Source: Liquorilactobacillus cacaonum DSM 21116 (GTDB taxonomy: Bacteria > Bacillota > Bacilli > Lactobacillales > Lactobacillaceae). Taken from it: DNA of 64,000 bases. The translations under genes and the position numbers were made by a program. Position 1 is the stretch's first letter. Every line of letters begins with the position of its first letter. The notes beneath the pieces are model-generated. The model searched no databases. It was not told where the DNA came from and saw only the letters and a list, made by a program, of their open reading frames with translations. This document shows, piece by piece, positions 17,264 through 24,453 of this stretch. The stretch lies in assembly GCF_001436735.1 (NCBI RefSeq), contig NZ_AYZE01000015.1, forward strand, positions 205,986 through 269,985, given 5' to 3'.

Positions 17264-18259
17264 CTATGCGTAATAGCACTGTCTTAAATTAATTGTCAAT
17301 GCCTCTAAAACGTTTTGAAATGAAACATTAATTGCCAAAGTCTTTCTTGTATTTAATACTAATTCAACAGCTTTTGTAATTTTCTTTTCATTCAACTTTC
17401 TTATCAGTTCAGCAAATTCTGGTTGTATTTTGACAAATATATTTTTCTGTACATTGTAATATATTGAAATTGAATTTTTTACAAGTAAAGCTATCAAATC
17501 CAACAAAACTATCTCGTCTTCTTTATTAGCAATCAACGGTAATAAAGCTGTTTGAATTTCCACGAAACTTCGTAAATCTCCTTGCAAAACATGTAAATAC
17601 CATATACAAGTATTTTGCAGAATTTTATCAAAATTATCGTTTTCCGCAAGCAACTTTGCTTCCTCTGTACTTTCTGTTAGACTACTCAAAATTAGTGCCT
17701 TTTCAGTGGAAAATCCTAATTTTTCCAGTGTACCTATCGTATATTTACTAGAATTTTTAGCCAATTCAAAAACCTGACATCTTGAAATAATTGTTGGTAA
17801 TATTTTTGCTAACGTATCAGTTAATAAAAATGCAACAACATTTCCACTTGGTTCTTCTAAAAATTTCAACAAACTATTAGCAGCACTTGCTGTCATTTTA
17901 TCTGCATTTTCAATAATAAAAACCTTTTGGCTACTCTCTATACCACTCTTGCTAAATTCTGACTTTAAAAAGCGAATTTGTTCGACTTTTATTGATAATC
18001 CTTCAGGAACTGTATGGACAATATCCGGATGATTGCCAGTAGCTATTCTTCGACATTCTGAACAATTTAAACATGGTTTACCATCAATTCTATTTTGACA
18101 AAAAATTCCTTGGGCAATCCATCTAGCCAATTCAAATTTTCCAATTCCCTTTGGCCCAGCCAATAGATATGCATGTGCCAAGTGCTTTTGCTTTATTAAT
18201 GTACCAAAGTAATCAGTAAGTTTTTGCTGCTGCTCACAAATATCAAATTTTTCTTCCAT
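17264..18259 (-). CDS. holB: DNA polymerase III delta' subunit
   Basis: A 331-residue AAA+ clamp-loader subunit. It has the P-loop-like GPKGIGKFELARWIA (about 34-48), a zinc module CQNRIDGKPCLNCSEC, FIIENADKMTASAANSLLKFLEEPSG (Walker B region) and ISRCQVFEL (sensor 1/SRC motif). Residue pattern and length fit HolB rather than DnaX. The gene lies between darA and yabA, as in B. subtilis. Confidence 0.93.
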   Translation of the reverse strand: MEEKFDICEQQQKLTDYFGTLIKQKHLAHAYLLAGPKGIGKFELARWIAQGIFCQNRIDGKPCLNCSECRRIATGNHPDIVHTVPEGLSIKVEQIRFLKSEFSKSGIESSQKVFIIENADKMTASAANSLLKFLEEPSGNVVAFLLTDTLAKILPTIISRCQVFELAKNSSKYTIGTLEKLGFSTEKALILSSLTESTEEAKLLAENDNFDKILQNTCIWYLHVLQGDLRSFVEIQTALLPLIANKEDEIVLLDLIALLVKNSISIYYNVQKNIFVKIQPEFAELIRKLNEKKITKAVELVLNTRKTLAINVSFQNVLEALTINLRQCYYA

Positions 18260-18270
18260 GAATAGTACTC

Positions 18271-18600
18271 CTAAAATTGTTGGAACGAATCTATTGGTAA
18301 CACAAAAACTGTTGCTCCCCCAACTTGAACTTCTACTGGATAAGCTGCAGATGAATCCATTGAAGCATCTAAATTAATAGGCGGCGTCATAAACTGCTTG
18401 CGCGTTCTTGATGTCTCTTTGATTAATTCCAAAACATCATCAATTCGTTCTTCTTCAATACCGATCATAAAAGTTGTATTACCTGATTTTAGAAAACCGC
18501 CAGTTGTTGACAATTTTGTTGCACGAATATTTGATTCAATAAACAAATTACTTAGCCGATTACTATCTTTGTCTTGAACAATTGCAATAATCATTTTCAT
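18271..18600 (-). CDS. darA: Cyclic-di-AMP receptor DarA/PstA (YaaQ)
   Basis: A PII-like protein of about 109 residues: MKMIIAIVQDKDSNRLSNLFIESNIRATKLSTTGGFLKSGNTTFMIGIEEERID. The TTGGFL and GNTTFMIG segments form the c-di-AMP pocket in DarA/PstA. The chosen ATG (18598-18600) has GGAGG 8 nt upstream; the ATG at 18615 overlaps that site. DarA is a signal-binding protein whose target is not established. It sits between tmk and holB. Confidence 0.93.
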   Translation of the reverse strand: MKMIIAIVQDKDSNRLSNLFIESNIRATKLSTTGGFLKSGNTTFMIGIEEERIDDVLELIKETSRTRKQFMTPPINLDASMDSSAAYPVEVQVGGATVFVLPIDSFQQF

Positions 18601-18625
18601 TTTATTTTCCTCCATCTTTGAATCC

Positions 18626-19267
18626 TTAATTAAAAAAGTCTGGTAATTTAGTTTTTAATTGCTCAATTGTTTGGTCAATAACTTTTTTTAATGTTTGTGT
18701 CGCATCAATTAAAATAATTCGTGTAGGATTTTCTTTTGCTAGTTCTAAATATGCTTCATGCACCTTGTTATGGAAAGCCAAAGATTCTTGATCTAATCTG
18801 TTTATTTCATTTTGCCTGTGCTCATTTATTCTAGTTAAACCAACTTCTGGTAACAAATCAAAGTAAAACGTAACATCAGGTATTAACCCCTCAGTAGCAA
18901 ATTGGTTCATTTGTAAGATTTCTTGTTCCCCTAATCCTCTGCCAGCCCCCTGATAAACAACTGAACTATCTACAAAGCGATCACATAAAACTAGTTTTCC
19001 TTTGGAAAGAGCAGGGAAAACACTTTCAACTAGGTGTTGTCTTCTAGCAGCAGCATATAATAGTGCCTCTGTTCTAGCATCCATTTCAGTCAATCTGGTG
19101 TCTAATATTATATTACGAATTGCCTCTGATATCCGATTCCCCCCAGGTTCTCTAGTCAAAATATATTCTTGATTACCCCTTTGTTGCAATTCACTGGATA
19201 TTGCCTTTAATACGCTCGTCTTCCCGGATCCTTCAGGTCCCTCAAAAGTTACAAATTTTCCTCTCAC
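18626..19267 (-). CDS. tmk: Thymidylate kinase
   Basis: A 213-residue protein starting with GTG behind GAGG (8-nt spacer). It has the P-loop FEGPEGSGKTS (8-18), the TREPGGNRISE motif (DRX-type, substrate binding), LLYAAARRQHL and LCDRFVDSSVVYQGAGRGLG (LID region). It phosphorylates dTMP to dTDP. Length matches bacterial Tmk. Confidence 0.95.
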   Translation of the reverse strand: MRGKFVTFEGPEGSGKTSVLKAISSELQQRGNQEYILTREPGGNRISEAIRNIILDTRLTEMDARTEALLYAAARRQHLVESVFPALSKGKLVLCDRFVDSSVVYQGAGRGLGEQEILQMNQFATEGLIPDVTFYFDLLPEVGLTRINEHRQNEINRLDQESLAFHNKVHEAYLELAKENPTRIILIDATQTLKKVIDQTIEQLKTKLPDFFN

Positions 19268-19346
19268 ACAATTGACCTCACTAACTTACTGATAGTTCTA
19301 TTTTACTTTACTATATCTTAGCTGTCTAACAATCTCTTCTAAAAAA

Positions 19347-19586
19347 TTAATGTTCAATTATCGAAGACTGCACACGTCCTCTAACCTTTCTTCTTCGTGC
19401 TTCCGCATACAAAAAAGCATATTTTGCCCCTTCTAATTTTGTTTGGGCAATTAATTCACTATCTTCTTCTCTAACACTTCTTTGAGTTTGTTTTGCGTGT
19501 TCCCATTGTGCAGCTGCTAAATCAATTGCATCGAGAAGCAATGCATCATACTTATTTCTTAATTTTTGCTTTTTTTTGCCGAACAT
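19347..19586 (-). CDS. yaaL: YaaL family protein (DUF2508)
   Basis: A 79-residue, highly charged helical protein starting MFGKKKQKLRN and containing YDALLLDAIDLAAAQWEHAKQTQ and KLEGAKYAFLYAEARRRKVRG, the DUF2508 pattern. Its function is not known. The recR-yaaL-tmk order is conserved in Bacilli and suggests co-transcription. Confidence 0.85.
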   Translation of the reverse strand: MFGKKKQKLRNKYDALLLDAIDLAAAQWEHAKQTQRSVREEDSELIAQTKLEGAKYAFLYAEARRRKVRGRVQSSIIEH

Positions 19587-19613
19587 CCTTGATCACTCCT
19601 CACCACTGTATCC

Positions 19614-20213
19614 CTATATTTCTTGGCGCCCCTCTATTGCCTTGAAAAGAGTCATTTCATCAGCATATTCAATATCACTACCCACTGCCAATCCATGCGC
19701 CAATCTTGTCACTTTTATTTTAGCTGGCTTAATTAAGCGTGAAATATACATAGCAGTAGCTTCACCTTCAGGAGTGGCATTAGTTGCAATAATCACTTCT
19801 GTTAATTCACTATTTTTTTGGAGTCTTTTAACCAAGCTCGTAATGTTAATATCTTCTGGGCCTTTTCCTTCCATTGGTGATAAAACACCATGCAAAACAT
19901 GATATAACCCGTGATATTCACGCATTCTTTCTAGTGACATTACATCCTTTGGTTGCTCTACAACGATGACCTTAGTCCGATCACGTTGTTTATCTGCACA
20001 AATAATACAAGGATCATTTTCTGTTATATTTCCACATATACTACAGTAATGTAAATTCTTTTTTGCATCCACTAATGAATGCGAAAAATTTATAACATCT
20101 TCTTCTTGCATATCAATTGTAAAAAAGGCTAATCTTGTAGCAGTTTTTTCACCAATTCCTGGTAATTTTAAATAACTATCAATTAGTCTTGCAATTGGTT
20201 CTGGATATTGCAT
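19614..20213 (-). CDS. recR: Recombination mediator RecR
   Basis: A 199-residue protein with the N-terminal helix-hairpin-helix ([15 protein letters not shown]), a four-cysteine zinc finger ([16 protein letters not shown]) and a Toprim domain ([16 protein letters not shown] ... [17 protein letters not shown]). A C-terminal Walker-B-like stretch ([19 protein letters not shown]) completes RecR. It loads RecA with RecF/RecO at gaps. Confidence 0.96.
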   Translation of the reverse strand: MQYPEPIARLIDSYLKLPGIGEKTATRLAFFTIDMQEEDVINFSHSLVDAKKNLHYCSICGNITENDPCIICADKQRDRTKVIVVEQPKDVMSLERMREYHGLYHVLHGVLSPMEGKGPEDINITSLVKRLQKNSELTEVIIATNATPEGEATAMYISRLIKPAKIKVTRLAHGLAVGSDIEYADEMTLFKAIEGRQEI

Positions 20214-20243
20214 AACAATATTCTCCTTTGACTAATTATTATT

Positions 20244-20558
20244 TTAAAATCCCGGAATATTTTGAGTATACTTACCCATCGTCTGTTGTGTTTGCTTATC
20301 AATTTTATTAATTGCATCATTAACTGCCATTACTACTAAATCTTGTAACATATCAATATCTTCAGGATCAACAGCTTCTTTTTTAATTTGAATATCTTTC
20401 ATTTCTTTTTTTCCATCAAAAGTTACTACTACTAAATCATTTGCTGATTTACCTATGAATTCTTGCTTTTCAAGTTCTTCTTGGTCCTTTTTCATATTTT
20501 TTTGCATTTTTTGCATTTGTTTCATCATACCTTGCATATTTCCCATTCCACGCATCAT
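20244..20558 (-). CDS. ybaB: YbaB/EbfC nucleoid-associated protein
   Basis: A 104-residue protein with a methionine-rich N-terminus ([22 protein letters not shown] region), a coiled helix and [43 protein letters not shown], the YbaB core. It binds DNA as a dimer. It lies directly after dnaX, as in most bacteria. Confidence 0.94.
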   Translation of the reverse strand: MMRGMGNMQGMMKQMQKMQKNMKKDQEELEKQEFIGKSANDLVVVTFDGKKEMKDIQIKKEAVDPEDIDMLQDLVVMAVNDAINKIDKQTQQTMGKYTQNIPGF

Positions 20559-20571
20559 AGTTAATTTCTCC

Positions 20572-22302
20572 TTAATCTTCCTTTATTTTTACTATCTCAT
20601 TAAAATCCTGTCCAAACAGTCCCTTTGCAGCCTCAATTTGAGGATCACTATCATTTAATTTCTTATTATTTTCATCTGTTGTATGAACTTTTTTTTCAAC
20701 AAGTTCTTTGTGTTCATTGAGGTAATTTTTCCGAATCTCTGGCCACTTTTCCTTTGGCATGAATAATATCTTATAATCTTTTCCAACTAGTCTTTCTAAT
20801 CCTTCAGTTAGTTGCTTCTTTAATCCTTCATTTTCTTCTGCTTTTTCAAACAAAAAATCATAATCAAAGCTTACAATAACACCCTTGGCACTTGCTGCCA
20901 CAGGATTACTTACATTCATAATAGCACGTTGTGTAATTGACAACATATTCATAAGATCAGGCCAAATTTCCTTCAATTCTGTCAGTGTATCTCGAGTAGC
21001 ATCTGCGAGAATTGGATATACTTTCTTTAGATCAACTGTTACACTAGTTCTTTTTGAAACTTTAGCAGGTTTGCTGCCTTCGCCACGAGAAGTTTTTTTA
21101 TTATTATCTTTTTGTAAATCAATAACAATTTTTTTTAGCTCATTAACTTGTTTTTTTAAATCTGTAACCTTTTCTTCAAAATCAGTATAACTCTCGTCTG
21201 ATACTAACTCTCCTTTTTTCGTTATTTGTGACAATTTGACTGTCAAAACCTCAATGTAAACATCTGAATGTGCTGAAAACCTCATATTTTCTTGTTGTTC
21301 ATTCAATATATCAATTGCCTGATATATTGACTCTACTGTGATATTATTTGCTAAATCTTTAAATTTTGCGTCTACATCCATCAAATCATCTTGCTCAATT
21401 ATAGTTGGAGACGCCTTATATAATAATAAATCTCTACAAAAATCGATTATTTCCTCTACAAAACGGTTTGGATTCTTTCCTTCATTAAGGATTTGCTGTA
21501 ATACTTGCAAGGCTTGGCCTGTATCTCCTTTAAAAATGTTTTCTAAATAAAAATTAATTTTTTCCCTCGTTACAGTGCCAGTCACTAACAAAGCATTATC
21601 CAAGGTTACGGTGCCATTTCCAAAAGAAAGAACCTGATCTAATATGCTTAAAGCATCTCGCATTCCACCAGCTGATGTCTTTGCTATTATTTTCAATGCT
21701 GATTTCTCATATACAATTTTTTTTTCATCTAAAATAAATTGCATTCTTTCAATAATATCAGCATTACTAATTCTTTTGAAATCAAATCTCTGTGTTCTTG
21801 ATATTATTGTTGCAGGTATCTTATGTGGTTCAGTTGTTGCTAAAATGAACACAACATTGCTTGGAGGTTCTTCAAGAGTTTTTAATAGTGCATTAAAAGC
21901 CCCTGCAGACAGCATATGTACCTCATCAATAATATATATCTTATATTCAGATTGCGTTGGCGCATACTTGACCTTGTCTCTAATATCTCGAATCTCGTCA
22001 ACTCCATTATTAGACGCAGCATCGATTTCGATAACATCATTTAACCGACCTTCCGTAATTGCTAAACAAGTCTCACATTCATTACAAGGCTCCCCATTAT
22101 TAGCATTAGGACAGTTTATTGCTTTTGCAAAAATTTTAGCCGCAGATGTTTTCCCTGTCCCTCTAGGACCCGTAAAGAGGTAGGCATGACTTGTCTGCTT
22201 AGTTATAATTGCATTTTGTAAAGTTTGCGTTATCATCTTTTGACCAACTAAATCAATGAATCTTTGCGGCCTCCAAACTCGATATAGGGCCTGATATCCC
22301 AT
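20572..22302 (-). CDS. dnaX: DNA polymerase III subunit gamma/tau
   Basis: The chosen ATG (22300-22302) lies 7 nt after AGGAG and gives the normal start [21 protein letters not shown]. The protein of about 576 residues has Walker [10 protein letters not shown], a zinc module [16 protein letters not shown], Walker [10 protein letters not shown], the SRTQRFDF sensor and the clamp-loader domain III (to about 365). A charged linker and a C-terminal tau region follow. An A7 run at 21093-21099 in the linker could allow slippage to an early stop (see findings). The upstream ffs terminator means dnaX needs its own promoter or read-through. Confidence 0.96.
   Translation of the reverse strand: MGYQALYRVWRPQRFIDLVGQKMITQTLQNAIITKQTSHAYLFTGPRGTGKTSAAKIFAKAINCPNANNGEPCNECETCLAITEGRLNDVIEIDAASNNGVDEIRDIRDKVKYAPTQSEYKIYIIDEVHMLSAGAFNALLKTLEEPPSNVVFILATTEPHKIPATIISRTQRFDFKRISNADIIERMQFILDEKKIVYEKSALKIIAKTSAGGMRDALSILDQVLSFGNGTVTLDNALLVTGTVTREKINFYLENIFKGDTGQALQVLQQILNEGKNPNRFVEEIIDFCRDLLLYKASPTIIEQDDLMDVDAKFKDLANNITVESIYQAIDILNEQQENMRFSAHSDVYIEVLTVKLSQITKKGELVSDESYTDFEEKVTDLKKQVNELKKIVIDLQKDNNKKTSRGEGSKPAKVSKRTSVTVDLKKVYPILADATRDTLTELKEIWPDLMNMLSITQRAIMNVSNPVAASAKGVIVSFDYDFLFEKAEENEGLKKQLTEGLERLVGKDYKILFMPKEKWPEIRKNYLNEHKELVEKKVHTTDENNKKLNDSDPQIEAAKGLFGQDFNEIVKIKED
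21062..21099 (-). other. Possible frameshift/slippage site in dnaX
   Basis: On the coding strand, codons AAT AAA AAA ACT contain a run of seven A (21093-21099) just downstream of domain III. It is followed by a small stem CTTC/GAAG. One extra A, or a -1 shift, leads after about ten codons to TAA at 21062-21064, giving a product of about 410 residues, close in size to E. coli gamma. The heptamer is not a perfect X XXY YYZ site in this frame, so transcriptional slippage is the likelier mechanism if real. Confidence 0.35.
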
Positions 22303-22328
22303 ATTAACACTCCTATCCATTGCAATTT

Positions 22329-22363
22329 AAAAAAAACTCCCGACCAAAAGGCAGTCAGGAGGT
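22329..22363 (-). terminator. Terminator of the SRP RNA gene
   Basis: On the minus strand CTCCTGAC pairs with GTCGGGAG (one mismatch) and is followed by eight T, between ffs and dnaX. Confidence 0.85.
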
Positions 22364-22384
22364 GAATGTCATATTAACTTGAGA

Positions 22385-22470
22385 CACATGCCGAACCGAG
22401 CTTAGTGCTGCTTCCTTCCGGACCTGACACGGTTCACAAGGACAACATTGTCCCAAGGCCTTGCGGCATA
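22385..22470 (-). ncRNA. ffs: Signal recognition particle RNA (small bacterial type)
   Basis: The minus strand contains GGTCCGGAAGGAAGCAGC, the invariant domain IV loop that binds Ffh. It sits in a long hairpin whose ends are ATGCCGC and CGGCAT. The arms ACAATGTTGTCC and GTGAACCGTGTCAGG complete the rod. The length of about 85 nt indicates the short 4.5S-like form without an Alu domain. tadA-ffs-dnaX is a classic Firmicutes order. Confidence 0.95.
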
Positions 22471-22515
22471 TACTATGATACATGAAAAAAGAAAAAAATG
22501 CTAGTGTTTCTACTT

Positions 22516-22992
22516 TCATTTTTTTCTTTTTAACCTGATATTTTTGAAAAAGGTCTTAAGTAATTGTGCACACTCTTCTTCTAATATTCCATTTTCAACA
22601 GTTGCTTGATGATTAAACCGGCTATCGCCCAGTAAATTTATTAATGAATCTACTGCCCCAGCTTTAGGGTCTTTAGCACCATAATAAACTTCTTTAATTC
22701 TTGAATTTAAGATTGCCCCACTGCACATTGGACACGGTTCAAGTGTTACAAACAACTGGGCTTCTGGCAATCGCCAACTCTTGCGATTTGCATTTGCTTC
22801 TTGTATAGCTAAAATTTCAGCGTGCATTGTTGCATCTTGTGCATGTTCTCTCAGATTATGACCACGCCCAATAATTTCGCCATTCAGCACAACTATACAT
22901 CCGATTGGCACCTCACCAATCTGAGCAGCTTTTTTTGCTTCATAAAGAGCCTCATTCATAAAATATTTTTTTTGCAAATCATTTAAAACCAT
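22516..22992 (-). CDS. tadA: tRNA-specific adenosine deaminase
   Basis: A 158-residue cytidine-deaminase-fold enzyme with catalytic HAE (His57, Glu59 in TMHAEILAI) and zinc cysteines PCPMC (Cys87, Cys90). The N-terminal GEVPIGCIVV and RLPEAQLFVTLEPC are typical of TadA. It converts A34 to inosine in tRNA-Arg(ACG) and possibly here also in the tRNA-Leu(AAG) encoded in this window. The ATG has GGAGG with a 6-nt spacer. Confidence 0.94.
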   Translation of the reverse strand: MVLNDLQKKYFMNEALYEAKKAAQIGEVPIGCIVVLNGEIIGRGHNLREHAQDATMHAEILAIQEANANRKSWRLPEAQLFVTLEPCPMCSGAILNSRIKEVYYGAKDPKAGAVDSLINLLGDSRFNHQATVENGILEEECAQLLKTFFKNIRLKRKK

Positions 22993-23007
22993 AGTTTACC
23001 TCCAATT

Positions 23008-23616
23008 TTAAATAATCTTTATACTTTCTAAAATAAAATATCCCTTATCTCGGGCGAGAACTTGACAATTTCCAAAGACTGACTCCATCGTTTTTTTTGC
23101 TGATGGTGCACCTTGTTTTTTCTGAATCACAATAATTAATCTACCGCCAATTTTAATATGATTAACTGCCTCAATCAAAATTTGAGAAACAACTTTTTTC
23201 CCAGCACGAATTGGTGGGTTTGACAAAATCAAATCATAATCTGTATATTTAACATTAGTGTACACATCAGATTCCCAAATATTAACATTTGAAATATTAT
23301 TTAATTCTGCATTTTTTTTTGCTAAGTTAAGAGCAAGCTCATTAACATCAACCATATCAACAGTCAACTTTGTATTTTGCTTAGCAACTCCCAATCCAAT
23401 CGGTCCATATCCGCATCCTAAATCCAAGATATGTCCTGTTTTGATTTCTTCAATTTTTGCATTATCAATCAATGCACGAGACCCATAATCAACAGTTGTC
23501 TTCGAAAAAACTCCATTATCTGTTACAAAATTAATTTTGTTACCTAATATTTGAAAATCCCATTTTTTTTCTTCGTGCTTAACTTCCGGATTCTTAGAAT
23601 AATAATAATTTTCCAT
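23008..23616 (-). CDS. RsmC-like class I methyltransferase (YbxB family)
   Basis: A 202-residue SAM-dependent methylase. The N-terminal segment NPEVKHEEKKWDF is characteristic of YbxB. SAM motif I is ILDLGCGYGPIGLGVAK (about 65-81), and the catalytic NPP motif appears as LILSNPPIRAGKK. NPPI(R)AGK proteins methylate guanine N2 of 16S rRNA (RsmC, G1207) in Gram-negatives; this single-domain Firmicutes form probably has the same role, but that is inference. It is the first gene of the minus-strand run that continues with tadA. Confidence 0.87.
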   Translation of the reverse strand: MENYYYSKNPEVKHEEKKWDFQILGNKINFVTDNGVFSKTTVDYGSRALIDNAKIEEIKTGHILDLGCGYGPIGLGVAKQNTKLTVDMVDVNELALNLAKKNAELNNISNVNIWESDVYTNVKYTDYDLILSNPPIRAGKKVVSQILIEAVNHIKIGGRLIIVIQKKQGAPSAKKTMESVFGNCQVLARDKGYFILESIKII

Positions 23617-23685
23617 TTGTGCCCTACCTTTTTTAAATTACACCTCTATTACTAAAATCTATCGCATATCTACCACATTACCCAA

Positions 23686-23741
23686 ACACCATATAATTCT
23701 ACCATTTTTACTGGTTTAAGCAAAAACACCATATATCGTAT
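23686..23741. promoter_or_regulatory. Candidate paired NrdR-like boxes upstream of nrdH
   Basis: ACACCATATAATTCTA (23686-23701) and ACACCATATATCGTAT (23726-23741) share ACACCATATA and resemble the NrdR box consensus (acaCwAtATaTwGtgt) in their left halves; the right halves are degenerate. They are 40 bp apart, about four helical turns, whereas known pairs are usually about three turns apart. No nrdR gene is in the window. Confidence 0.4.
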
Positions 23742-23750
23742 ATTAATAAA

Positions 23751-23782
23751 AGCAACAAATACCACATGTGGTATTTGTTGCT
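23751..23782. repeat. 32-bp perfect palindrome in the nrd promoter region
   Basis: The half-site AGCAACAAATACCACA (23751-23766) is followed without spacer by its exact reverse complement (23767-23782). It ends at the first base of the predicted -35 of nrdH. No gene converges on it and there is no clean T-tract in the right place, so it does not look like a terminator. The word TACCACAT recurs at 23671-23678. Confidence 0.85.
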
Positions 23783-23809
23783 TGCTTATTTCGATAAATG
23801 ATGTATACT
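23782..23809 (+). promoter_or_regulatory. Putative nrdHIEF promoter
   Basis: TTGCTT (23782-23787), a 16-bp spacer and TGTATACT with the -10 TATACT (23804-23809), 34 bp before the nrdH start codon. Confidence 0.6.
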
Positions 23810-23842
23810 AATCATACAACAAATTAATAAGAGGTGCTAGTT

Positions 23843-24073
23843 ATGAGTTTATCTATTTATACAAAAAACAACTGTATTCAATGTAAAATGACAAAAAAGT
23901 TCTTAAGTGAACACAATATTTCCTTTGAAGAACACAATATCAATACAGAACCAGAATATATTGATTATTTAAAAGAAAAGGGATTTCGTTCTGTTCCAGT
24001 TATCGAAGACAACAATGATCCTATTATCAATGGCTTTCGTCCAGATTTATTAAGGAACCTGGTAGTGCAATGA
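23843..24073 (+). CDS. nrdH: Glutaredoxin-like protein NrdH
   Basis: A 76-residue thioredoxin-fold protein starting at ATG 23843 behind GAGGTG; an in-frame GTG at 23834 is part of that ribosome site. The redox motif is CIQC (Cys11, Cys14) in place of the more usual CVQC, and the C-terminus has the NrdH motif GFRPDLLRNL. It is the electron donor for class Ib ribonucleotide reductase. The stop overlaps the nrdI start as ATGA. Confidence 0.95.
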   Translation: MSLSIYTKNNCIQCKMTKKFLSEHNISFEEHNINTEPEYIDYLKEKGFRSVPVIEDNNDPIINGFRPDLLRNLVVQ

Positions 24074-24453
24074 AAATTGTTTTTTTTAGTGTTACCGGTC
24101 AGACAAGAAGGTTCATTAGCAAACTGAACCTTCAAAGTGTCGAAATTACACCGACCAATCCTTTTATTGAAGTCAGTGAACCCTATATCTTAGTGGTTCC
24201 AACTTATGAAAAGGAAATTACCGAACCCGTTGAGGATTTTCTAAATTATAGTGTTAATCGGCAAAATTTGCTTGCAGTCGCAGGCACAGGTAATCGCAAT
24301 TTTGCCGAACTTTTTGTTTTTACAGCAAAAGATATTGCCCATGACTATCAAGTCCCTTTGGTGTATACTTTTGAATTTAGCGGTACTTCTAAGGATGTCA
24401 TGAATTTTAAGAAAGTGGTGAATGAAATTGACACTAAAACAATTGGACAGTGA
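24070..24453 (+). CDS. nrdI: Flavodoxin-like NrdI
   Basis: A 127-residue protein: KIVFFSVTGQTRRFISKL (the FMN phosphate loop), VVPTYEKEITEPVEDFL and VAGTGNRNFAELFVFTAKDIAHDY, all family hallmarks. NrdI supplies an oxidant for assembly of the Mn(III)2-tyrosyl cofactor of NrdF. Its end overlaps the start of nrdE by 32 bp. Confidence 0.93.
   Translation: MKIVFFSVTGQTRRFISKLNLQSVEITPTNPFIEVSEPYILVVPTYEKEITEPVEDFLNYSVNRQNLLAVAGTGNRNFAELFVFTAKDIAHDYQVPLVYTFEFSGTSKDVMNFKKVVNEIDTKTIGQ

Noticed and set aside
23751..23782. The nrd palindrome as an intrinsic terminator
   Set aside because: No gene reads into it from either side (both flanking genes point away) and no T-run follows.
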